A DNA stretch of 64,000 bases, taken from NCBI GenBank assembly GCA_003859965.1, contig RQYR01000009.1, positions 45,352 through 109,351 on the forward strand. Reading direction: 5' to 3'. Of the stretch, positions 56,746 to 64,000 are shown one piece after another. The notes beneath the pieces are model-generated. The model saw only the letters and a program-made list of their open reading frames with translations. It was not told the DNA's origin and made no database searches. This stretch comes from Comamonadaceae bacterium OH2545_COT-014. GTDB lineage: Bacteria > Pseudomonadota > Gammaproteobacteria > Burkholderiales > Burkholderiaceae_C. A program made the position numbers and the translations under genes. Each line of letters starts with the position of its first letter. Position 1 is the first letter of the stretch.

Positions 56746-59700
56746 TTATTCCACCTGAATGGGCGCGTTGGGCGTTTCGCCAAACATGTCGGGGGCGTAC
56801 AGCGCCTCGACGCGGCTGGGCGGCAGTTGGAAGGCGCCGGGGTTGTTCAGCCGCACGGTGTATTCCACCGTGGTCGTGCCTTTGGGCAAGTATTCGTAAT
56901 AGCTGCGGAAGGCCTCGAAGCTGCGCTCCTCGTAGGCCAGCCAGCCGTGGCCGCTGCGGCGCTCGCCTTCGGTGGCGATGGCCGAGTCGCGCTCCAGGCC
57001 GCTGCCCAGAATGGTGGCGCCACCGGGCACCGGGTCGGTGATGGCGACCCAGGTCATGTCGGCGCTGGCGGTCACTTCCAGCTTCACACGTAGCACGTCG
57101 CCGCGTGCGTAGCGGCCCGCGGGCTGGCCTTTGCCGGCCTGCTCAACGGGAGTGACGGTTTTGCGGATCTGGTAACCCGCCGCCAGCGGCGCGGTGCGCG
57201 GCACGGCGGCCAGCGATTGCACCGTGAGCCAGGGCTTGCCGTTGCCCTGGTGCGCTACTACCAGCGTGGCTTCGCTGCCGGGCGGGGCGTTTGGCTTGGC
57301 CCCGGCCTTGGCGTCTTTCGGGCCTGCGCTGGCGGGCCAGGGCAGCAGCATGGTGTTGTTGATGAACTGGCCCGCGGCGGGCGGGGCGCCCCAGGCGCTG
57401 GCGTTGCTGCCGCGTGTGGCGGGGGCCGCGTCACCTGCCTTCAGGCGCGTGACCTGCGCCCAGTCCACCTCGGCGCGCTGGCCGCCCAGCGTGGCCTGCG
57501 TGGCGCCGCTGACCGGGGCGGCTTCATGCCGTTTGGAAAACTGCTCCAGCGCCAGGCTGCCCCACAGGTTGGCCGTGGTGGTGCCCCAGGCGCCGCCGTG
57601 CTGGCGGGCGATGAAGCCGGTGACGATGCGGCCCAGCTCGCCCTGCCAGGCGGGTTCTTCCAGCACGGTGAGCAGCAGGCGGGCGGTGTTGACATCGCCG
57701 CCGGCCATGAGCCACCACCAGTGGTCGTCTTGCTCGGTGGAAAAGACCAGGCGCGTGCCTTGCCACGACAGGCGGGTGCGCAGCGCCTGCTCGGCCTCTT
57801 GCAGCCGGGTGCGCTGCTCGGGGATGCCGGGCACGCGCTTGAGGATGCTGATCCAGTCGAGCAGGGCGCTGGTGGGCCACTGGGCGGGGGCCACGGTCAG
57901 GCTGGCGAGCATGGGCGCGCGCGCGGCGCCGTGGCGCGCCAGGGCTTCAATGGCGGCGAGCTTGCGCACGTCCAGGTCTTCGCGCGGCGACCAGTGGCGG
58001 CGTTCGAGCCGGCCTTCCACGAAGCGGGTCAGCCCGGTGATGAGCTGCTTTTGCGCCTCGGGCGGCAGGGTGAAGGCGGGGTTGAGGCGGGCGGCCTCGT
58101 GCGTGGCGGCCAGCAGCCAGGCGCTGAGGCTGTCGCTGCCGCGCGCGCCGCTGCCCGCGCGCGGCGGGAAGTAGCTGGCCAGGCCGTCGGCGTCCAGGTA
58201 GGCGGGCAGTTGCGCGGCGGTTTGGCGCCACAGGGCTTCGTCGCGCAGGCCAATGGCCTTGCTGGTTTTCTGCTCCAGGCAGGTGTAGGGGTAGCGCGCG
58301 AACCAGTCGCGCACGCCGGGCAGGCCGTCGGCCAGGCGCGGCTGCAAGGCCAGGTGCAGGCCGCCGCGGCCGGGCAGGGCGCCGGCGGGCGGGGCCACGC
58401 CCAGGGTGAACAGGCCGTCCAGCTGGGTCAGCGTGGCCTGCTGCACGGCCGTGGGCACGGCGGCCACCACGCGCTGGCTGAGCTTGAGCGCGTCGCGCGC
58501 GCCGCTGCTCTGGTCCCTGGCCTCGATCTCCCACAGGATTTCCTCGGGCCGCAGCGCGGCCAGGGTGGGCGGGGCCGTGACGTCCCAATGCACTTCGCGC
58601 GCCTGGCCGGCGGGCACGTCCACGGTTTGCGCGGCCACGTCGAGCAAGGTGGCGCGCGGGGTCACGTCCACCTTCATGGGCTGTGCGGTGGTGTTGCGCA
58701 GCGTGAGGGTGGCGCGGAAGCGGTCGCCGCCGCGCACCAGCGGCGGCAGGCCGCTGATGATTTGCAGGTCTTGCGTGGTGCGCACGGCGGTCTGGCCGGT
58801 GCCGAACAGGGCGGCGCCGCTGTCGGCCACGGCCACGATCTGGAAGGTGGTGAGCGCGTCGTTCAGCGGAACGTCGATCTGGGCGCGGCCCTGGGCGTCC
58901 AGCGCCACGCGCGGGTTCCACAGCAGCAGGGTGTCGAGCAGCTCGCGCGTGGGCGCGCCGCCGCCGTCACCGCCGGCGGGCACGGCCTTGCGGCCGTAGT
59001 GGCGGCGGCCCACGATTTCCATTTGCGCGGTGGCCGTGCCCACGCCCCAGGCGCGGCGTTGCAGCATGGCGTCCAGCAGGTTCCAGCTGCGGTTGGGCAT
59101 CAGCTCCAGCAGCGCCTGATCGACGGCGGCCACAGCCACCTCGGCGTGGGCGGCGGGCTGACCGTCCGGCAGCTTGGCCTCAATGCTGACGCGCGCGGTG
59201 CCGCGCACCGGGTAGCTGGCCTGGTCGGCCTTGACAGCCACTTGCAGGCGGTGGGCCTGGCTGTCCACGCGGATCTCGGCCATGCCCAGGCGGAAGGCGG
59301 GTTTGCTCAGATCCACCAGCGCGGTGGGGGGCACATGGTGCGGGTTGTCATGCCAGAACGCCTGCCACCACTGGCGCGGGTTCTTGAAACCCCAGGTGAA
59401 GAAGCTGTACCACGGCACATGGTGCAGGCGGCCGCGCAGCGCCAGCACGCTGACGTAGACGTTGGGCGCCCAGTGCTCGCCCACCTTCAGGCTGATGGTG
59501 GGGTTGTCGCCGCGCAGCTGCACGATTTGCGTTTCCACAATGCCTTCGCGCTCCACGGCCACCAGCGCGGTGGCCTGGCGGAAGGGCATGCGTACCTGAA
59601 AGCGCGCGGTTTCGCCGGGGGCGTAGTGCTTTTTCTCGGCCAGCACGTCCATGCGGTCGTGGTTGTCGCCGCCGAACCACAGCTCGCCCTGGCGCGTGAC

Positions 59701-62700
59701 CCAGACGCTCTGCGCGGCTTCCACGGCGCGGCCGTTGCCGTCGCGCGCGCTGGCAATCAGCTCCACCTCGCCCGGCTCGCTCAGGCGGGCATCGCAGGCC
59801 AGCAGGCCGCGCGCGTCGCTGCTGCCGGTGCAGACGGTGCCCAGGTCCTTGGTTTCGGTGTGGCTGTCGTAGGCGTAAAAGCCGCCCACCATGCGCTTGC
59901 GGCTGCTGGTGGTGATGCGGGCCACGGCGCGCACCGTGAGCGGCACGCCGGCCTTGGGCTGGCCGTCCAGGTCCAGCGCCAGCGCTTGCAGCTTGAGCTG
60001 GCGGCCAGCGGAAACCCAGCCTTCGGCGCGAATGCCGGCCACCACGGCGGCAGGCCACAGCGTGCGGGCGCCGCGCAGGGTCTGGATTTCGCCGTTGGGG
60101 TCGGCGTAGCTGGCTTCCAGCACCAGCTCGCGCGGCTGGCGGGCGGGGGGCAGTTGTTCCAGGGTGAGCGTGGCGTTGCCATGGGCATCAAGCGTGAGGG
60201 GGCGTTTGTCGGCCACTACGCGCGGGGGCAGGGCGGGCGGGGCGTCCGCGTCGTCGCTGTCGTGCGCGTCCGCACCGGTGGCGGGGGCGTTGTCTTCATC
60301 GGCCTGGCTGCGCGGCGGCGCGAAGCTGAAATCCTCATGGCCGGCGTAGTGCGGGTGCTTGCCGCGCAGCAGGGCCGACACGCGCACCGGCAGGCCGGCG
60401 GCCGGCCCGCCGGACACATAGCCCAGCTGCACCTGCACGGGCACGCGGGCCGGGGCCACCAGCGGCGCCTGGCCGGCCACGCCCACGCTGCCCTGGAAGA
60501 CGGGCAGGCGGAATTCCTCGACGCGGAAGCGGCCGCTGTCGATCTGTTCATCGCCATGCTTGAGCGCCACCTGGTACACGCCCAGCTTGGCAGCGGGCGG
60601 CACGGCGAACTGGCTGGCCGCGCTCTTGCCGCCGGTGGGCGTGGCGCGCCAGGCCAGCGGCTGGGTGAATTCCTGCCCGCTGCCGACGTGGGTGATGACC
60701 AGGGTGGCGGCATCTTCGGCGGGCAGGGCGAAGCCGCCGCCCTGGGGGCCGGTTTCGGTGCGCGCGAAGTGCTTCATGGACACGGTTTCGCCTGCGCGCA
60801 GCAGGGGGCGGTCGAACACGGTGTGCACGCGCAGGCTGGGCGTGGGCGCGCTTTCGGTGGGCACGTTGAAGCGCCATGGCTCGATGCCGCGCTGCCAGCC
60901 GCTCCAGGTGAAGGCCATGTCGGGCACGCCGTGGTCGGTGGCGCGGGCGCTGACAAAGTAGCTGCTGCTGGTGTCGCCGTACAGGCCGTCGTCGTGGCAG
61001 GTGGGCGCTTCGGGCGACAAGCCCTTGAACCGGGCAATGCCTTGTTCGTCGGTGGCGGCCTCGGCCAGCAGGCGGCCTTTGCAGTCGGACACGCGCACGC
61101 GCGCGCCGGGCACGGGCTGGCCTTTGTCCAGCGTGGTCACCCAGGCCAGGGCGTTTTCGCGGCCCAGCTTGAAATGCACGCCCAGGTTGGTGACCAGGGC
61201 CGCGGTGCGCACGTACATCGTGCGGTCGGCGCCATGGGCGTCGTCCAGCAGCGCGCGGCCCAGCGCTTTCGAGCCGATTTCCAGCACATGAAAGCCGGGC
61301 GTGAGCGGAATGCCCACCACTTCAAAGGGGCGCGGGTCGTCCTTGGCGGCGCCGGGCAGGGCCAGCGTCTGCACGTTGGGGCGGCCCGCCAGCAGGGGGA
61401 GGGCGCGCGCTTGCACGTGGCCTTCGGGGTCGTCCTTGTCGGTGGACGGGGGCAGGGGGCCGGCGGCGTCCTTGGTGGCCTGCTCGCGCGGCACCAGGGT
61501 TTCGTCGTAACGCTCCACGCGGCGCAGCCAGGCGATGATGTCGGCGTCCTCGGTGGCCTGCAGGCGGCTGACCTGCATGGCCTGCGCGGTCAGGCCGGCC
61601 TCAACCCGGCGCAGCGTGACGGGCAGCGCTGGCGTGCCGTTCGGGCCGTCGGCAAAGCGCTCGACGATGCCGAAGGGCGCGGCGGCGAATTTGGCCAGCG
61701 GCGGCATCGGCCCCGTTTGCACCGTGAGCGGAAAGCTGGGGCCATTGGCCAGCGCGCGGCCGCTGGCGTCTTGCAGATCGGGCGGCACGGTCAGGGTGTA
61801 GGCCGCGTTCTCGGCCAGCGGCGCGGCAAAGGTGACGGCTTCCACCAGCGAATCGGCGCTGAGCTTTTCATCGCCATCGGCCACGCTTTGCGGGCGGATC
61901 TCCTGCTCGCCCAGCCGCAGGCGCGCGCCTTCGGCCAGCGCGCGCGGCACGGGCGCGCTGAAACGCAGCGTGACGGGGCGGATGGGCATGCACGCGGCCT
62001 GGGCGTTTTCGCGCTCGCAGCTCATCTCGGCATTGAACGGTTCGCGCACGGTGAAGGCAAAGCGCTTTTCCACCCGGTTGATGAGGCCGCTGGGCGTGGC
62101 CACGCCGGTGCCGTAGACCAGGCGCACCTGCGTGCCGGGCGTGAAGCGCCGCTGGCACTGCAAGGCCAGCCATTGCTGCGGCTGGGCCTGGGCCGCCTGC
62201 TCGTGGCCCAGCGCCTTCAGCAGCGCGGCGCGCGGCGCGCCTTCCAACAGGCGCACGGGCACGCGCTCGCCCACGTCGGGCAGGCTGCACCACACCTTGT
62301 CTTTCACGCTGGCGGCCGTGGCCGGGCCGGTGAGGTGCAGCACGAACACCTGGTCTTCTTCTACCGTGCTTTCGGCGTGCGGGCGGATGCGCTGCACCGC
62401 CGGCCCGCCGGTCTGGAAGGTGTAGCCCGCCGCGCTTTTCAGCGCCGCGCCGGCGGGCGACTTGAAGCCGGGCACGGGCGTCAGCTCGCAGCGCACGCCG
62501 GGCGGCAGGGTGCGGGCAAAGTCGTGCACCCATTCGCGCTCGCCCGTCCAGCGGCTGGTGCCGCGCGCGGCGGCCTCGTCGTTGCAGCGCAGGGCAAAGG
62601 GCGCGGGCGCCTGCGGGTCGCCAAAGCGCACGGCGGCTTCGCTGAACTTGACGACGACTTGCCGCACTTGCGCCACTTCGCCCTGGGGCGAGACGCTGCT

Positions 62701-62799
62701 GACGCTGAGCGCCTGGGCGGCGCTGGCGGCCAGCAGCCAGGCGGCGCATGACAGGCGGGGAAGCAGTGCGCGGAGCGGGGAAAGGGTGAGCGGATGCAT
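56746..62799 (-). CDS. Bacterial alpha-2-macroglobulin (YfhM-type) with intact thioester
   Basis: A 2017-residue exported protein that traps attacking proteases in the periplasm. Signal peptide MHPLTLSPLRALLPRLSCAAWLLAASAAQA, then macroglobulin-like beta domains (SVSSVSPQGEVAQVRQVVVKFSEA), MG bait-region stretch (Arg/Asp/Ala-rich loops such as DDNAPATGADAHDSDDADA), the A2M domain (FGTGQTAVRTTQDLQIISGLPPLVRGGDRF) and the thioester domain with YPYTC1507LEQ1510. Cys and Gln of the thioester are both present. The frame extends to 63954 but the start at 62799 is set by the signal peptide. Partner of pbpC. A lipobox is not obvious. Confidence 0.95.
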   Translation of the reverse strand: MHPLTLSPLRALLPRLSCAAWLLAASAAQALSVSSVSPQGEVAQVRQVVVKFSEAAVRFGDPQAPAPFALRCNDEAAARGTSRWTGEREWVHDFARTLPPGVRCELTPVPGFKSPAGAALKSAAGYTFQTGGPAVQRIRPHAESTVEEDQVFVLHLTGPATAASVKDKVWCSLPDVGERVPVRLLEGAPRAALLKALGHEQAAQAQPQQWLALQCQRRFTPGTQVRLVYGTGVATPSGLINRVEKRFAFTVREPFNAEMSCERENAQAACMPIRPVTLRFSAPVPRALAEGARLRLGEQEIRPQSVADGDEKLSADSLVEAVTFAAPLAENAAYTLTVPPDLQDASGRALANGPSFPLTVQTGPMPPLAKFAAAPFGIVERFADGPNGTPALPVTLRRVEAGLTAQAMQVSRLQATEDADIIAWLRRVERYDETLVPREQATKDAAGPLPPSTDKDDPEGHVQARALPLLAGRPNVQTLALPGAAKDDPRPFEVVGIPLTPGFHVLEIGSKALGRALLDDAHGADRTMYVRTAALVTNLGVHFKLGRENALAWVTTLDKGQPVPGARVRVSDCKGRLLAEAATDEQGIARFKGLSPEAPTCHDDGLYGDTSSSYFVSARATDHGVPDMAFTWSGWQRGIEPWRFNVPTESAPTPSLRVHTVFDRPLLRAGETVSMKHFARTETGPQGGGFALPAEDAATLVITHVGSGQEFTQPLAWRATPTGGKSAASQFAVPPAAKLGVYQVALKHGDEQIDSGRFRVEEFRLPVFQGSVGVAGQAPLVAPARVPVQVQLGYVSGGPAAGLPVRVSALLRGKHPHYAGHEDFSFAPPRSQADEDNAPATGADAHDSDDADAPPALPPRVVADKRPLTLDAHGNATLTLEQLPPARQPRELVLEASYADPNGEIQTLRGARTLWPAAVVAGIRAEGWVSAGRQLKLQALALDLDGQPKAGVPLTVRAVARITTSSRKRMVGGFYAYDSHTETKDLGTVCTGSSDARGLLACDARLSEPGEVELIASARDGNGRAVEAAQSVWVTRQGELWFGGDNHDRMDVLAEKKHYAPGETARFQVRMPFRQATALVAVEREGIVETQIVQLRGDNPTISLKVGEHWAPNVYVSVLALRGRLHHVPWYSFFTWGFKNPRQWWQAFWHDNPHHVPPTALVDLSKPAFRLGMAEIRVDSQAHRLQVAVKADQASYPVRGTARVSIEAKLPDGQPAAHAEVAVAAVDQALLELMPNRSWNLLDAMLQRRAWGVGTATAQMEIVGRRHYGRKAVPAGGDGGGAPTRELLDTLLLWNPRVALDAQGRAQIDVPLNDALTTFQIVAVADSGAALFGTGQTAVRTTQDLQIISGLPPLVRGGDRFRATLTLRNTTAQPMKVDVTPRATLLDVAAQTVDVPAGQAREVHWDVTAPPTLAALRPEEILWEIEARDQSSGARDALKLSQRVVAAVPTAVQQATLTQLDGLFTLGVAPPAGALPGRGGLHLALQPRLADGLPGVRDWFARYPYTCLEQKTSKAIGLRDEALWRQTAAQLPAYLDADGLASYFPPRAGSGARGSDSLSAWLLAATHEAARLNPAFTLPPEAQKQLITGLTRFVEGRLERRHWSPREDLDVRKLAAIEALARHGAARAPMLASLTVAPAQWPTSALLDWISILKRVPGIPEQRTRLQEAEQALRTRLSWQGTRLVFSTEQDDHWWWLMAGGDVNTARLLLTVLEEPAWQGELGRIVTGFIARQHGGAWGTTTANLWGSLALEQFSKRHEAAPVSGATQATLGGQRAEVDWAQVTRLKAGDAAPATRGSNASAWGAPPAAGQFINNTMLLPWPASAGPKDAKAGAKPNAPPGSEATLVVAHQGNGKPWLTVQSLAAVPRTAPLAAGYQIRKTVTPVEQAGKGQPAGRYARGDVLRVKLEVTASADMTWVAITDPVPGGATILGSGLERDSAIATEGERRSGHGWLAYEERSFEAFRSYYEYLPKGTTTVEYTVRLNNPGAFQLPPSRVEALYAPDMFGETPNAPIQVE

Positions 62800-62919
62800 G
62801 GGCGGGCGGGCTTCGTCAAGAAGCAAAAGACAAAAAGGGAATGAGCTGACGGGGATTTTCCCGGAACGGCATGGCGCAAAATCGCCTGATTCGAGATTGC
62901 AGCCGAAACAGGTGTTTCC

Positions 62920-64000
62920 ATGACTTTCACTCTCAATGCTTACTACACACTGATTGCCGCCACGTTCGTGCTTTTGCTGGGGCGCTGGCTGGTGGCGCGG
63001 GTCAAGCCTTTGCAGGACTTCAACATTCCCGAGCCGGTGGCGGGCGGGCTGGTGGTGGCCGCCGGCCTGTTTTTGCTGCACCTGGCGTATCCGGTCACGC
63101 TGTCGTTCGACAGGCCGCTGCAAAACGCCTTCATGCTGGCGTTTTTCGCCTCCATCGGCCTGTCGGCCGACTTTGCCCGGCTGCGCCATGGCGGTCAGCC
63201 GCTGGTCATCTTCTTGCTGCTGGTGGCCGGGTTCATCGCGGTGCAGAACACGGTGGGCATGGGCATGGCTTCGCTGCTGGGGCTGGACCCGCGCCTGGGG
63301 CTGGTGGCGGGCTCCATCACCCTGACGGGCGGCCACGGCACGGCGGCGGCCTGGGGGCAGACGCTGGAAACCCGCTACGGCGTGCAAGGCGCCATCGGGC
63401 TGGGGGTGGCCTGCGCCACGTTCGGCCTGGTGCTGGGCGGGCTGATCGGCGGGCCGGTGGCGCGCTGGCTGATCCGCTTTACCAAGGTGCCGCCTGGGCG
63501 CGCGGGCGGCGGCAACCCGCAGTTCGACGTGGCGTTCGAGCACCCGCACAACGTGCGGCTGATTACCGCCAGCTCCGGCATGGAAACGCTGGCCATGTTC
63601 GCCGCCTGCCTGGCGTTTTCCGACGTGATGGCGCGCGTGACGGCAGGAACCGCCATTGAGCTGCCGCAGTTCGTCTGGGCGCTGGCCGGCGGCGTGCTGG
63701 TGCGCAACAGCCTGGTGCTGCTGTTCAAAGTCAACATGTTCGACCGCGCGATCGACGTGTTCGGCAACATCGCCCTCTCTCTGTTTCTGGCCATGGCGCT
63801 GCTGTCGCTGCGCCTGTGGGAGCTGGCGGGCCTGGCCGGGCCGGTCATGCTCATCCTGGCCGTGCAGACCGTGGTCATGATGCTGTATGCCGTGTTCGTA
63901 ACCTTCCGCTTCATGGGCGCGGATTACGACGCGGCCATTCTGGCGGCGGGCCACTGCGGCTTTGGCATGGGCGCCACGCCCACGGCCATTGCCAACATGC
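62920..64000 (+). CDS. gltS: Sodium/glutamate symporter GltS (3' truncated by window edge)
   Basis: The frame from ATG 62920 is open to the end of the window, giving about 360 residues of an expected 400. It starts MTFTLNAYYTLIAATFVLLLGRWLV, with NIPEPVAGGLVVA, the GltS hallmark SITLTGGHGTAAAWG, FASIGLSADF, SGMETLAMFAACLAFSDV, and the second-half hairpin AGHCGFGMGATPTAIANM, the symmetric partner of the GGHGTA motif. About ten hydrophobic helices are visible. It is an inner-membrane Na+/glutamate importer. It is divergent from the alpha-2-macroglobulin gene across a 120-base gap. Confidence 0.93.
   Translation, partial: MTFTLNAYYTLIAATFVLLLGRWLVARVKPLQDFNIPEPVAGGLVVAAGLFLLHLAYPVTLSFDRPLQNAFMLAFFASIGLSADFARLRHGGQPLVIFLLLVAGFIAVQNTVGMGMASLLGLDPRLGLVAGSITLTGGHGTAAAWGQTLETRYGVQGAIGLGVACATFGLVLGGLIGGPVARWLIRFTKVPPGRAGGGNPQFDVAFEHPHNVRLITASSGMETLAMFAACLAFSDVMARVTAGTAIELPQFVWALAGGVLVRNSLVLLFKVNMFDRAIDVFGNIALSLFLAMALLSLRLWELAGLAGPVMLILAVQTVVMMLYAVFVTFRFMGADYDAAILAAGHCGFGMGATPTAIANM

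Noticed and set aside
57217..62751. 1844-residue plus-strand ORF opposite the alpha-2-macroglobulin gene
   Set aside because: It is an antisense shadow caused by high GC; the sequence is Gly/Arg/Ala/His-rich with no motifs, while the minus strand has a full signal peptide and thioester protein.

Overview
The window is chromosomal DNA from a high-GC betaproteobacterium, most likely a member of the Comamonadaceae (Burkholderiales). Gene content supports this: a Bug-type substrate-binding protein, an E3 subunit with its own lipoyl domain, and an arginine-32 elongation factor P. So does a family of short intergenic repeats (GCTAT-T-rich-ATAGC, and CCCTCCCCC-GGC-GGGGGAGGG) that I associate from memory with this family. 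No rRNA, tRNA or CRISPR array was seen. Genes are densely packed and many neighbours overlap by 4 bases (ATGA or GTGA).

Layout. 1-2.0 kb: tail of a DEAD-box helicase, moaE and efp. 2.2-7.1 kb: a LOG-family protein and a branched-chain-type ABC transporter (livHMGF) whose LivF carries an unusual Walker A. 7.5-11.5 kb: a ProQ/FinO RNA-binding protein, a flippase plus acyltransferase pair, and ferredoxin-NADP reductase. 11.5-16.4 kb (minus strand): CoA-transferase, P1 peptidase, DUF2062 protein and GntP permease. 16.6-28 kb: housekeeping genes (thrC, rarA, metY, yggX, murB, yajQ, plsY, orn) and small conserved proteins. 28.1-35.4 kb: the pyruvate dehydrogenase operon aceE-aceF-X-lpdA, where X is a MurI-fold protein in which the catalytic cysteines are serines.

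35.4-40.8 kb is the accessory zone. A distinctly AT-rich two-gene island encodes a ParA-like ATPase translationally coupled to a SIR2-domain protein. It looks like a horizontally acquired, probably anti-phage, NAD-degrading module. It is followed by a doubly frameshifted csaA, a decayed copy of the start of a methyltransferase gene, an orphan small ORF, a secreted glycosidase-like protein, and the intact methyltransferase.

42-64 kb returns to core genes: Bug protein, xerD, a divergent LysE/LysR pair, and a minus-strand run (dienelactone hydrolase, thioredoxin-like, parvulin, bolA, yciB, msrB, selO). An acyl-CoA ligase follows, then the pbpC / alpha-2-macroglobulin envelope-protection pair, interrupted by an opposite-strand glycine-zipper gene. 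The window ends inside gltS. Repeat elements have entered coding DNA at several places, notably the flexible linkers of aceF and lpdA. A long imperfect palindrome (MITE-like) lies between yciB and msrB.
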